Source: Aquibium pacificus (GTDB lineage: Bacteria > Pseudomonadota > Alphaproteobacteria > Rhizobiales > Rhizobiaceae). Taken from it: a stretch of 64,000 bases of DNA. The position numbers were made by a program, and so were the translations under genes. The stretch is taken from contig NZ_JBDPGJ010000011.1 of NCBI RefSeq assembly GCF_040839445.1, positions 1 to 64,000 of the forward strand, read 5' to 3'. The notes beneath the pieces were generated by a model that had not been told where the DNA came from, did not search any database, and saw nothing but the letters and a program-made list of their open reading frames with translations. This document shows, piece after piece, positions 50,450 through 64,000 of the stretch (positions are counted from its first letter, which is position 1; each line of letters starts with the position of its first letter).

Positions 50450-52918
50450 TCAGCCCGCGCTGTACTCCATCGACTTGAATGAGAGATCCGCCGCCGAGGC
50501 CGGCGCATCGGAGATCTTCCGGATGTTGGCCCAGGTGTGCTTGTAGTTGGGCAGGATGAGTTCGTTCGTCCCGGCATTGACGATGTTGCCCTGCGCGCCG
50601 TTGGGGGCGCCGAACACCATGAAGGTCTCCTTCCGCCGTGCGGTCGGCGTCGGATAGACCAGCGCCTGCGTGGCGCCGACGTCGTTGAAGACCTCGACCA
50701 GGTCGCCGGCCTTGACCCCGAGTTCGGCCATGTCCTCCGGATTGATCTCGATATAGGGGATCGGGAAACGGTCGGAGACGAAGTCGTTGGCCTTGTCGAG
50801 GAACCAGTTCTGCCAGATGACGTTGGCGCGGCCGTTGTTGATGAGGAACGCGTAGTTGTCCCTCTGGTAGGCCTTGCCGGGCGCCTGCAGCCCGCGCCAT
50901 TCGCCGCCGCAGAACAGCGCCTTGCCGTCCTCGCGGCCGTGCCGCGTGAACTTGCCGTCGGTGTAGAGACGCTTCGTCCCGACCAGCTGGCCGTTCTCGA
51001 AGCCGACGACGGGTTCCTGCACGCCGTTGTTGCCCATGGCGCGCAACCGGTCGTAGGTCACTTCCGGATTGCCGGAATGATAGCCGTCCATGAAGGCGTC
51101 TTCCTCGGTCTTCCAGTCGTAGCCCTTGAACTGGTCGGCATAGGCCTCGCGGCCCTCCTCGCGCAGCACCCGCTCGAGGTTCTGGGCGAGCCCCGCCGCG
51201 ATCAGGCAGTCCGGCTTGGCGTTGCCCGGACCGTCCATGTATTTCTCGACCAGCCGCATGCGGCGCTCGCCGTTCATGGAGGTCAGGTTCATCTCGCCGG
51301 ATTCGACCGCCGGCAGGATGACGTGAGCGGCCTGGCCGATCTGGCTGTGGATGATGTCCACGTTGACCGAGAACAGCCCGCCCGCGTTGATCGCGCCGAC
51401 AATGGCCTCGACCAGTTCCTCCCGCGTCGCGCCCGCATGGGCGTCCATGGCGTCCTTCACCATGTTGGTCCGGCGGTTGTATTCGCGCTTGAACTCGGTC
51501 GCGTTGAGCGTCGTCTTGTAGTGGTCGTTGGCCCAGATGTGATGCACCTTGCCGTGGCCAGCGATGATGAGTTGGTCGATGTAGGGCGCGGGCCGCCCGA
51601 CATGCGCGTCCGAGGGACGGAAATAGCCTTCCTGGTGGCCGCCGAGACGGCAGACGCCGCCGCCCTCCCGGCCGATATTGCCGGTCGCCAGGCCGATGTT
51701 CACCAGCGCGCCGATGACGCGGTAGTTGTCGTTGCCCCAGATGATGCCCTTCTCGTAGCCCGTGGCGCACTTGCGGCGCGAGCCGTCCTCGTTCGGCTTG
51801 GCGATCCACTCGGCAGCCTTGACGATGTCGGCCTCGGCAAGCCCGGTGATCGACGCGCCTTCGGCGAGCGACATCTTGCACTTCGCCCGCGCCATCTCGA
51901 ACGAGCCGAGCGCCGCCGGATGCGCCTCGTCCTGCGGCACAGCGACGTCGCCTTGGAGCGTGGAGGCCGCGATGAAGTCCTTGTCCACCCAGCCCTGGTC
52001 GGCGATGTAGGTGAACAGCGTGTTGAACAGCGCGAGATCCGTGCCGGTCTTGATTGCCAGGTGCAGCACGTTGTCCGCGCCGGCTTCCACCTCGCACGCA
52101 TTGGCGGTCACGGTGCGGCGGGGATCGACGATGATCACCTTGGCGCCGTTGCGCATGCCCGGAACCATGTGGTTCAGGAACAGATTGGTCTGGCATTCCA
52201 GCGGGTTGGTGCCGACAAGCATGATCGTGTCGGCGAGCGTATAATCCTCGTATGCGTAGTTCAGTTCGTCGATGCCCATGTCGCGGGTCGAGTGGACCTC
52301 GGAATTGTAGGCCGGCCGGTTGTGGATGCGGCAGTTCTTGACCTTCATTGAGCCGAAATAGAGTTTTCCCGTGCCCCAGGTGTTCTCGTAGCCGCCGGCC
52401 GAACCGCCATGATCGAACATCGAGACGAACAGGTGGTCCTCGTCGTCCTTGTCGATGACGCGGGCCGTGACGCGGGCAACGAGGTCGAGCGCGTCGTTCC
52501 AGCTGGTCGGCTGCCAGGTGCCGTAGCGCCACACCATCGGCTCGGTCAGACGCTGCTGCTGGGTGCCGGTCTTGTCGGAGCGGCGGTTTTCCGCCATGCG
52601 CGCGCCGCGCACGGAGCCCAGGCCGGAGTTCACCACGCAGCCATGGTCGGGCTTTATGACGAGGTGGACGTCCTTTCCGTCCTGCTTGACGATGTTGTAC
52701 ATCGACGGCGCATACCAGGCGTCGGTCTCGGCCGGCTGCTGCTCGGCGAGGTTCACGCCGAAGGCGTTGGCGGCGGCGTCGGTGCCGCCCTGCTTGTTCA
52801 CCGGCCAGGTGTAGGCATGGTAGCCGCATCCGACGATGCAGTAGTGGCAGGTGACATTGTGCTTCTTGGCATCAGCCGGAATGATCGGCAGGCGGTCGAT
52901 CTGTCGCTTGTAGGCCAT
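50450..52918 (-). CDS. aioA: Arsenite oxidase large subunit
   Basis: The 822-residue DMSO-reductase family enzyme oxidises arsenite to arsenate at a molybdenum bis-MGD site in the periplasm. The [3Fe-4S] ligands are in NVTCHYCIVGCGYHAYTW (Cys at about residues 24, 27 and 31), with no fourth Cys, as is diagnostic for AioA. Other AioA traits are MFDHGGSAGGYENTW, NRPAYNSEVHSTRDMG and TNPLECQTNLF. It lacks its own signal and is exported with AioB. A GGGGAGGGG site precedes the ATG, 11 nt after aioB. Confidence 0.98.
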   Translation of the reverse strand: MAYKRQIDRLPIIPADAKKHNVTCHYCIVGCGYHAYTWPVNKQGGTDAAANAFGVNLAEQQPAETDAWYAPSMYNIVKQDGKDVHLVIKPDHGCVVNSGLGSVRGARMAENRRSDKTGTQQQRLTEPMVWRYGTWQPTSWNDALDLVARVTARVIDKDDEDHLFVSMFDHGGSAGGYENTWGTGKLYFGSMKVKNCRIHNRPAYNSEVHSTRDMGIDELNYAYEDYTLADTIMLVGTNPLECQTNLFLNHMVPGMRNGAKVIIVDPRRTVTANACEVEAGADNVLHLAIKTGTDLALFNTLFTYIADQGWVDKDFIAASTLQGDVAVPQDEAHPAALGSFEMARAKCKMSLAEGASITGLAEADIVKAAEWIAKPNEDGSRRKCATGYEKGIIWGNDNYRVIGALVNIGLATGNIGREGGGVCRLGGHQEGYFRPSDAHVGRPAPYIDQLIIAGHGKVHHIWANDHYKTTLNATEFKREYNRRTNMVKDAMDAHAGATREELVEAIVGAINAGGLFSVNVDIIHSQIGQAAHVILPAVESGEMNLTSMNGERRMRLVEKYMDGPGNAKPDCLIAAGLAQNLERVLREEGREAYADQFKGYDWKTEEDAFMDGYHSGNPEVTYDRLRAMGNNGVQEPVVGFENGQLVGTKRLYTDGKFTRHGREDGKALFCGGEWRGLQAPGKAYQRDNYAFLINNGRANVIWQNWFLDKANDFVSDRFPIPYIEINPEDMAELGVKAGDLVEVFNDVGATQALVYPTPTARRKETFMVFGAPNGAQGNIVNAGTNELILPNYKHTWANIRKISDAPASAADLSFKSMEYSAG

Positions 52919-52929
52919 TTTCCCCTCCC

Positions 52930-53451
52930 TCAGAGCACGTTCGACAGGCGGCCGTAGAGCAACTCATCCACGCCCTCGGCGTAGATGTCGCCCTTCTCGT
53001 CCACCCTCAGCGCGTATTGCGGCAGGTTCTGCGTGGCCTGACCCCAGACCTGCTGGCCGCCGGCTTCGCAGTCGAAGCGGGAATAGTGGCCGGGGCAGTT
53101 CAGCGTGCGGTCGGCGGCGACGTAGTTGAGCGGAAATCCCTTGTGCGGGCAGATGGTCGAGAAGCCGACGATGTCGCCGTCCGGGCCGGCGCCGCCCTCG
53201 ACGGGGGTGCCGAGCTTCAGGAGCACGCCCGGCGCATTCTCGTCCGGGTAGGACACGTCGAACGGCTCGTTCGGCTTGAGGTCGGCGACGTTTCCAAGCC
53301 GGTTGGAAGGATAGTCGACCCGCGCAAGGGCAGCCGCCTTTGCTGGCGCGGCTGGCAGCGCAACGGCGGTGGCGGTAGCGGCGGCAGCAAGTGCGCCGCC
53401 TCGCAGAAACTGTCGACGGCCGACATCGACCAATTTGGTGCAGCGATCCAT
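52930..53451 (-). CDS. aioB: Arsenite oxidase small (Rieske) subunit
   Basis: The 173-residue protein has a Tat signal with GRRQFLRGGALAAAA and cleavage near AKA. The Rieske [2Fe-2S] ligands lie in ICPHKGFPL and NCPGHYSRFDC. It passes electrons from AioA to a c-type cytochrome and carries the complex through the Tat system. It is the first gene of the operon, about 42 nt after a sigma54 promoter. Confidence 0.97.
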   Translation of the reverse strand: MDRCTKLVDVGRRQFLRGGALAAAATATAVALPAAPAKAAALARVDYPSNRLGNVADLKPNEPFDVSYPDENAPGVLLKLGTPVEGGAGPDGDIVGFSTICPHKGFPLNYVAADRTLNCPGHYSRFDCEAGGQQVWGQATQNLPQYALRVDEKGDIYAEGVDELLYGRLSNVL

Positions 53452-53492
53452 TCCATCCTCCCTGGTTCGCGAGTGGGTACGCGAGGGGATGC

Positions 53493-53508
53493 TGCAAGGA
53501 GGGTGCCA
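53493..53508 (-). promoter_or_regulatory. Sigma54 promoter of the aioBA operon
   Basis: On the minus strand TGGCACCCTCCTTGCA matches TGGCACG-N4-TTGCW at all conserved positions but one, with correct -24/-12 spacing. Sigma54 control through AioR is established for aioBA in other alphaproteobacteria, and aioR lies next to it. Confidence 0.88.
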
Positions 53509-53570
53509 GTCCGGGAGGAACGGCCGACACGAGCAAATTCAGGCACTTGCGGAACGTGCGAAAAAGCTGC

Positions 53571-53619
53571 GTCCGGATTTCCGGACATGCTGCGCCGCCG
53601 TTGGTCCGGAAACCCGGAC
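53571..53619. promoter_or_regulatory. Two GTCCGG-N4-CCGGAC inverted repeats, probable AioR enhancer sites
   Basis: GTCCGGATTTCCGGAC at 53571-53586 and GTCCGGAAACCCGGAC at 53604-53619 share both arms and the 4-nt gap. They are 33 bp apart, about three helical turns, and lie 63-111 bp upstream of the sigma54 promoter. An 11-bp direct repeat GCAAATTCAGG flanks them at 53533-53543 and 53627-53637. The spacing suits an NtrC-family activator; assignment to AioR is inferred. Confidence 0.65.
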
Positions 53620-53694
53620 GGAGCCGCAAATTCAGGATTCCGGTCGATTTCGACGCCCCGCGGCGCTATTCTATCCAGCGGGAGGAACGATGAC

Positions 53695-54585
53695 GTGACC
53701 GCGCGGCACCCAGCCACGAGCCAGGGTCTCGACCGCCGTTCGGCGCTTGCGCTGTGCGGCGGCGCAGCCGTTTCGCTCGTGCTTGCGCCAGGGCGAGCCT
53801 CCGCGCAGGAGGGATTCAAGTTCGGCCTGACGCCGGTCTTCCTGTCGAACGATCTCGAACTGCTCGCGCTCTTGCGCGCCTATCTCACCGAGGCGATCGG
53901 CGAACCCGTGGAACTGGTCAGCCGTCGGACCTATCAGGAAATCACGGCGCTGCTCGTCGCGGGCCAGCTCCATGCGGCGTGGATCTGCGGCTATCCTTAC
54001 GTGCAGTTCAAGTCGGAGCTCGATCTCGTGGCCACCCCGTCTTGGCACGGCAGGCCGCTCTACCAGTCCTATCTGATCGCCGCCGCCGACAGGCAAACCG
54101 AGCGGTGGGAAGACCTGAAGGGCGATATTCATGCCTTTTCCGATCCCGACTCCAACTCCGGCTTCCTCGTCACGCGCGCACTACTCGCCGAGAACGGGCT
54201 GAAGCCGGAAGGCTTCTTCGCCCGCAGCTTCTACACCTACGGCCACCGCAACGTGATCCGCGCGGTCGCGTCGGGTCTCGCCCAGTCCGGCAGCGTGGAC
54301 GGCTATGTCTGGGACGTCATGCGCGAGATGGAGCCCGGCCTCGTGGACCAGACGCGGATCGTGCGCCGCTCCGAATGGCTGGGATTTCCGCCCGTCGCCT
54401 CGGCCCGCGCGCTTGCCGGCGACGCGCGCCTCGCCCGCCTCAAGGACGCATTGACGGGGATGGACCGTCACGAGGAAGGCCGCAAGGTCCTGGCGCTGCT
54501 GCGGCTCGACGGCTTCGTCGCCACCGAGCCGGCCCTGTTCGACACGATCGCCGCCAAGGTCGATGCGGTGAGGCGGTTCGGATGA
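53695..54585 (+). CDS. aioX: Periplasmic arsenite-sensing protein AioX
   Basis: The 296-residue binding protein is related to PhnD-type phosphonate/phosphite proteins. The signal region is ALCGGAAVSLVLAPGRASAQ. The segment HAAWICGYPYVQFKSEL holds a Cys at the place where AioX binds As(III). SDPDSNSGFLVTRALLAE is the usual PBP loop. The start is GTG at 53695, after GGGAGGA; an ATG 5 nt upstream opens only a three-codon frame. It diverges from aioBA and overlaps aioS by ATGA. Confidence 0.93.
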   Translation: MTARHPATSQGLDRRSALALCGGAAVSLVLAPGRASAQEGFKFGLTPVFLSNDLELLALLRAYLTEAIGEPVELVSRRTYQEITALLVAGQLHAAWICGYPYVQFKSELDLVATPSWHGRPLYQSYLIAAADRQTERWEDLKGDIHAFSDPDSNSGFLVTRALLAENGLKPEGFFARSFYTYGHRNVIRAVASGLAQSGSVDGYVWDVMREMEPGLVDQTRIVRRSEWLGFPPVASARALAGDARLARLKDALTGMDRHEEGRKVLALLRLDGFVATEPALFDTIAAKVDAVRRFG

Positions 54586-56022
54586 GGGTCTTCGGTCGCC
54601 TCCGCGCCATTCCGGTCTCGTACCGCGTGCCCATCCTGGTGGCGCTGCTGATGGTGACGATCAGCGCGGTGATCTCCGAACGGGTGCTCGACCGCCTGTC
54701 GCGCACGCAGGAAGCCTTCATCGACGGCCTCGCCGGCAGCTATCTCGACGGATTGACCGCGGCGGTGCTGCCCGCCGTCTTGCGCGGCGACGTCTGGGAA
54801 GTCTTCGACGCGCTCGACCGGTCGCAAAAGTCCTACCAGGCGCTGTCGCCGATCGAGGCCGTCGTCACCGGTGCCGACGGCAAGGTTCTGGCGGCCACCG
54901 ATCCGACGCGCATCCCGTCCTTCTCGGAGCTTCCGGAGGCCTATGCCGCGCGTTACGGGGCGAGCACGGTGACCTTCGACCGGGAGGCGGACACGGGTTT
55001 CGCCTATCGCGACCTCGTCTACCAGGGCCAGAAGATCGGTGCGATCCACACCGCCTTCGACGCCTCGCACATCTTTGCCGAACGCCGCGAGATCCTGGCG
55101 ACGCTGCTTGTCACCAACGGCGTACTGGCGGCGATCTTCTCGCTTGGCGGCTTCCTGCTGGTCCGCCGCATGATCGAGCCGATGCGCGTGCTCGAGGATC
55201 ACATGCGCGCCGCGGCGAACGGTGTCGCCGAACCCATTTCGTCGCGCGAGTTCCCGTCGCGGGGCGGCGAAGTGGCGAGCCTCTTCAGCGGCTACAATGC
55301 GCTCGTTCATGCCGAGCGCGAACGCGCCAACTTCGCCATGCAGCTTGCCGAGGAGGAGAAGCTGGCAAGTCTCGGGCGGCTGGCCTCGGGCATGGCGCAC
55401 GAGATCAACAATCCGCTCGGCGGTCTGTTCAACGCCATCGACACCCTGAAGACGCACGGGCGGACGCCGGGCGTGCGCGACACCTCGATCAGTCTGATCG
55501 AGCGCGGGCTGAACGGCATCCGCGAGGTCGTCGAGGCCGCGCTCGCCACCTACCGCCCCGAACGATCCGCCCGGCCTCTGAGCGCCGACGACCTCGAGGA
55601 CATCAAGGTACTGATGAAACCCGAGCTGCGCCGGCGCAGGCAGAGACTGGACTGGCGGGTCGACTGGCCGGCCGGGTTCACTGCTGCGATCCCTGGCGGT
55701 CCGGTGCGGCAGGCGGTGCTGAACCTTTTGCTCAACGCCAGCGCCGCCACGCCGGAGGCAGGCGAAATCGGTCTGAGGGTCGAGCGGACGGCGCACCGGT
55801 TGAAGATTTGGGTCTCGGACGAGGGTCCGGGAATGCCCAGGGATTCGATCGCCATGCTCAGCGACGACGATCCCGGCCCGGCCGTCCGCGCCGGAAGAGG
55901 GCTCGGCCTTTGGATGGTGCGCCGCATGGTCGAAGCCTGCGGGGGAAGGGCCACCGTCGAAGCAAGACCGTCGGGAGGGTCGGTCGTGACCCTGATCCTG
56001 CCGATCAAGGAGGAAGCATCCC

Positions 56023-56045
<23 letters not shown>
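54582..56045 (+). CDS. aioS: Arsenite-responsive sensor histidine kinase AioS
   Basis: The 487-residue kinase has a first membrane helix (VPILVALLMVTISAVI, about residues 17-33), a periplasmic domain of about 140 residues and a second helix (LLVTNGVLAAIFSLGGFLLV). HAMP-like and dimerisation parts follow, with the phospho-His in ASGMAHEINNPLGG. The ATP domain has QAVLNLLLNASAATPE, SDEGPGMP and GRGLGLWMVRRM. It takes the arsenite signal from AioX and phosphorylates AioR. Its end overlaps aioR by 23 nt. Confidence 0.94.
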
Positions 56046-57357
<1,312 letters not shown>

Positions 57358-57743
57358 GACACACTCGCTGGTTCTCGGCGTTATCGAGAGTTGTGAGCCG
57401 TGCCAACTCCGAGACCGGCAGGGCAGGGCGGTCGCGACCGCTTGACCCAAGTTGCTGGAACAGACGCCCCCCAGCGCTATCCCATCCGCTTCGTCATCCT
57501 CTGCCGACCGAAGTGCAGCGGAAGGAGAGCCGAGGATCCATGCCTGAGAGGCGGTGACGGGTAAGGTGGCGGAGAGGGCGGTTCCCTGCAGCGCCTCAAG
57601 CTGACGGTATGCTCGGGCATGAATCCCAGGGTCTGCGCGACGCCGCATCGCGGCTGCTCGGCCCTGGGATGACGAAGGCAGGGGTGCCGTCGCTACTCGG
57701 CGCCCGCGCGGGTTGCGCGGGCGGAACGTTGCCGTTCTCCCCC
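57358..57743. repeat. Intergenic region with two palindromic repeats
   Basis: No gene was found in these 386 nt between the ends of aioR and nrdJ. An inverted repeat ATCCCAGGG/CCCTGGGAT spans 57623-57670 around a GACGCCGCATCGCGG-type centre. A second one with ATCCTC and GAGGAT spans 57496-57537. Both resemble extragenic palindromes frequent in Mesorhizobium-like genomes. Confidence 0.65.
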
Positions 57744-61565
<3,822 letters not shown>

Positions 61566-61580
61566 CTGTTGTCCCTCTGA

Positions 61581-61846
61581 TCCCTAAATATAGAGCCTTT
61601 TCCACAGGCCATCCATGGCCGTTTCGAAGGCAAATGTCCGCCGCATCCGGGCCCCCATGAGGACGCCCGGCTCTCCTTGCGCGATTTGTCGCCTGATCGA
61701 CATGGACACCGCCTCTACTCTCGCGCCGTCCCAGCCTCCGACGAACCCTCGCGGGTCCCGATGTTACGCTTGATACGATTCTCGCTCTGGAAGCGGAGAT
61801 CACCGTATCTAGTACCAAGGGTGGGCGCAAACACTAAATATAGTGT
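61581..61846 (-). promoter_or_regulatory. Two NrdR-like boxes upstream of nrdJ
   Basis: ACACTAAATATAGTGT at 61831-61846 is a perfect palindrome that matches the NrdR box. TCCCTAAATATAGAGC at 61581-61596 shares the 10-bp core CTAAATATAG and lies 16 nt before nrdJ. Each core contains TATATT on the minus strand, a possible -10 box. The rest of 61566-62172 (607 nt) shows no gene, and no cobalamin riboswitch box was seen. Confidence 0.7.
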
Positions 61847-62172
61847 TAACAGGAGATTTACGCCACCTCTAAAATTCGCCCCTCATCGCCTCGATACAGG
61901 CAGCAAGGCCACCCTCCCGCCAGCCTCGCAACAGGCGGAAAACGGACCCGACGCACCAAAATCAGGAAAATTGACCGGCCTCTGACGCACCGGCCGCGCC
62001 CTCGAAACGCGAGCGCATGGCCAACAAAAACCGACTCGTCCCGAAGCGTCAAGGATTCGTTTCGCGACAGCTTCGTGACGCTAGATGTTGTGGGCTTGGG
62101 TGTGGATAGCGGGGATGCGGCAATTCGGACGCTTGCCGATCCGGAAGGCATGCCCGGGGCGGTCCTGCGGTG

Positions 62173-62979
62173 CTATCTGCCTTCGAAGCGCGGCGGGCGT
62201 TTCTGCCGGAAGGCTTCGCGGCCTTCGCGGTAGTCGTCGCTGCCGAAGGTGAGGTTGCCGAGTTCCAGGGCCTGTTCGACGTCGGCCGGCTCTCTCGACA
62301 GGACCGCGCGGATCGCGGCCTTCGACGCTCGCACCGAAAGCGGAGCGTTGCGGGCGATGTTGCCGGCGATCTCCGCGGCGCGTGCTTCGAGTTGCGCGAG
62401 ATCGCCGACCGTTTCGAGCAGGAAACCCGCCCGCTTCGCGTCCACCGCGCCGAGGCGGTCGGTCGAGTAGGCGAGATAGCACGCCATCTGTATGCCGGCG
62501 GAATGCACGATGTCCTGCATGGCGTCGACCGGATAGGCGAGGCCGAGCCGTGCCGCGGGGACGCAAAACAGCGCGTCTTCCGTGGCGATCCTGATGTCGC
62601 AGGCGGCCGCGATGCCCAGGCCGCCGCCGAAGCAGATGCCCGAGATCGCCGCGATGGTGGGAACGTGCGCATTGCGTATGGCCGCGAAGGCCGCCGAATT
62701 CGCCGCCTCGTAGCGGCGCGCGGTGGCGGCGTCGCCGCGCAACTCGGAAAATTCGCCGATGTCGGCTCCGGCGGAAAAGTCGCGGCCGGCGCCGCGAAGG
62801 ACGATCGCCCGCGTCGCCGTATCTCCGCCATATGCCAGGATCGCCTCGGCCAGTGCACGCCACATGTCGAACGTCAGCGCGTTTTTCTTCTCCGGCCTGT
62901 CGATCGTGACGGTAACGACACCGTTATCGTCGCGATGTACCGCGATCCGGCGATCCAGGGCGGCTTGATTCTCGGCCAT
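62173..62979 (-). CDS. Enoyl-CoA hydratase/isomerase family protein
   Basis: The 268-residue crotonase-fold enzyme begins MAENQAALDRRIAVHRDDNG, with the fold strand VTIDRPEKKNALTFDMW. The oxyanion-hole segments are GRDFSAGADIGEF (about residue 65) and AISGICFGGGLGIAAACD (about 105). One usual catalytic Glu position reads PAARLGLAYPVDAMQ, so the exact reaction (hydratase, isomerase or other CoA chemistry) is unclear. The gene diverges from cysE. Confidence 0.9.
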   Translation of the reverse strand: MAENQAALDRRIAVHRDDNGVVTVTIDRPEKKNALTFDMWRALAEAILAYGGDTATRAIVLRGAGRDFSAGADIGEFSELRGDAATARRYEAANSAAFAAIRNAHVPTIAAISGICFGGGLGIAAACDIRIATEDALFCVPAARLGLAYPVDAMQDIVHSAGIQMACYLAYSTDRLGAVDAKRAGFLLETVGDLAQLEARAAEIAGNIARNAPLSVRASKAAIRAVLSREPADVEQALELGNLTFGSDDYREGREAFRQKRPPRFEGR

Positions 62980-63082
62980 TTCAATCCAATTGAAGAAGCG
63001 TTGAGGAAATTGCGGTTCTATGGCAAGCGGTTCTGGCGTAAGTTCCGCGCCTCGACAAGCCGGGCGCCAAGGGAGCGAAGGC

Positions 63083-63901
63083 ATGAGCACACGCAGCATC
63101 CGGTCCAGCGAGATCCATCCCGTCGATCCCATCTGGGATTCGGTCCGCCAGGAGGCCGAGGCAGCCGTCCAGCGTGACCCGCTGATGGCCGCCTTTCTTT
63201 ATTCGACCATTCTCAACCACGATACGCTCGAAGGCGCGGTCATCCACCGTATCGCCGAGCGACTCGGGCACAACGACCTGCCCGCCAATTTGATCGGGCA
63301 GACCTTCGAGACCATGCATCGGGCCAATCCCGGGTGGAGCGCGATCGTCCGGGTCGACATCCAGGCCTACTACGACCGCGACCCTGCCTGCGACCGGTTC
63401 ATCATGCCGGTGCTCTATTTCAAGGGCTTTCACGCCATCCAGACGCATCGCCTGGCGCACTGGCTCTGGAACGAGGGACGCCGGGACTTCGCACTCTACC
63501 TGCAGAGCCGTTCGTCGGCCATCTTCCAGACCGATATCAATCCGGCCGCGAAGCTGGGCAAGGGCATCTTCATCGACCATGCCACCGATCTGGTGATCGG
63601 CGAGACGGCGGTCGTGGAAGACAACGTGTCGATCCTGAACGGCGTGACCCTGGGCGGGACCGGCAAGGTGACCGGGGATCGCCACCCCAAAATCCGGCGT
63701 GGAGTGCTGATCGGCACGGGTGCAAAGATTCTCGGCAATATCGAGATCGGCCATTGCAGCAAGGTGGCGGCTGGCTCGGTCGTCCTGAAGCCGGTGCCCA
63801 ACAACAAGACGGTGGCCGGCGTTCCGGCGCGGATCGTCGGCGAAGCCGGATGCGACGAGCCATCTCGCGCGATGGACCAACTGCTTTCCAGCGAGGACTG
63901 A
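63083..63901 (+). CDS. cysE: Serine O-acetyltransferase
   Basis: The 272-residue enzyme makes O-acetylserine from serine and acetyl-CoA, the first step of cysteine synthesis. The N-terminal helical domain (IWDSVRQEAEAAVQRDPLM) is followed by the left-handed beta-helix with hexapeptide repeats. The SAT core FHAIQTHRLAHWLW, IDHATDLVIGETAVVEDN and VTLGGTGKVTGDRHPKI hold the catalytic His and Asp. The start MSTRSIRSSE follows GGGAGCGAAGG. The last 99 nt of the window show no gene. Confidence 0.97.
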   Translation: MSTRSIRSSEIHPVDPIWDSVRQEAEAAVQRDPLMAAFLYSTILNHDTLEGAVIHRIAERLGHNDLPANLIGQTFETMHRANPGWSAIVRVDIQAYYDRDPACDRFIMPVLYFKGFHAIQTHRLAHWLWNEGRRDFALYLQSRSSAIFQTDINPAAKLGKGIFIDHATDLVIGETAVVEDNVSILNGVTLGGTGKVTGDRHPKIRRGVLIGTGAKILGNIEIGHCSKVAAGSVVLKPVPNNKTVAGVPARIVGEAGCDEPSRAMDQLLSSED

Positions 63902-64000
63902 TCCGCGGGCGGAAAGTTCGGACGGAGCCTTTCGGGGCGTTTGGGGTTTACATCGTCGAACTGCGCGTGCCAGAAGCGCCGCCAATGCGGCCCGACGCCG

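Noticed and set aside
48738..52829. A single 1363-codon frame that joins arsenite oxidase region to MoeA
   Set aside because: Only its last 419 codons read as a protein (MoeA). The rest is a shifted frame through aioA and the cytochrome gene.
53690..53698. ATG just before aioX as start codon
   Set aside because: It opens ATG-ACG-TGA, a frame of two codons, and is not in frame with AioX; the GTG at 53695 is.
61566..62172. Possible cobalamin riboswitch before the B12-dependent nrdJ
   Set aside because: No B12-box sequence was seen on the minus strand; the visible signals are NrdR-like boxes.

Overview
The window is high-GC, densely coded chromosomal DNA from an alphaproteobacterium of the order Hyphomicrobiales (Rhizobiales), most like the Phyllobacteriaceae (Mesorhizobium, Aminobacter, Aquamicrobium, Nitratireductor and relatives). 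This rests on gene content and order: PCMT-tolC-PopZ/DUF2497-valS, exoR beside a convergent xth, a sigma54-type glnB-glnA unit, a B12-dependent nrdJ, DUF1236 and ExoR family proteins, and rhizobial palindromic intergenic repeats. No transposase, integrase, phage gene or CRISPR array was seen.

Left part (1-17.7 kb). The 3' end of tuf is followed by a terminator and a small convergent gene. A minus-strand cassette comes next (two glycosyltransferases around a double-domain sulfotransferase). Then the same tuf 3' end, a similar terminator and a paralogue of the small gene appear again, so the cassette sits between two copies of one unit. After this come a DUF1236 envelope protein, a methyltransferase, tRNA-Asn and tRNA-Cys, and housekeeping genes: a PCMT-like protein, TolC, a PopZ-like protein, ValS, TerC, ExoR, exonuclease III, and a HigB/HigA-like toxin-antitoxin pair whose toxin has lost any ordinary start codon.

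Middle part (17.7-39.9 kb). glnB-glnA lies behind a good sigma54 promoter. It is followed by the NAD(P)H-hydrate repair enzyme, a stretch with glutathione-linked formaldehyde oxidation (S-formylglutathione hydrolase and S-hydroxymethylglutathione dehydrogenase, with a MAPEG protein and a MetE-core enzyme between them), a nuclease and a GH25 lysozyme-like lipoprotein. A long minus-strand molybdenum-hydroxylase cluster follows: AraC regulator, SRPBCC protein, FAD subunit, a fused [2Fe-2S]/molybdopterin N-half, a separate molybdopterin C-half, a 136-bp palindromic repeat, MoxR ATPase, VWA protein and amidohydrolase. The layout recalls cox/xdh clusters, but the substrate is unknown.

Right part (40-64 kb). 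A LacI regulator and a seven-gene operon encode an ABC importer (binding protein, two permeases, a small two-TM protein, two ATPases) plus a one-chain dihydroxyacetone-type kinase. Matching palindromic operators lie in front of both the regulator and the operon. Next is a complete arsenite oxidase locus. aioB-aioA-cytochrome c-moeA run leftward from a near-consensus sigma54 promoter. aioX-aioS-aioR run rightward. Two GTCCGG-N4-CCGGAC inverted repeats between them are the best candidates for AioR sites. The cytochrome c gene carries a 9-G tract that puts its signal peptide out of frame. nrdJ (with NrdR-like boxes), an enoyl-CoA hydratase/isomerase and cysE close the window.
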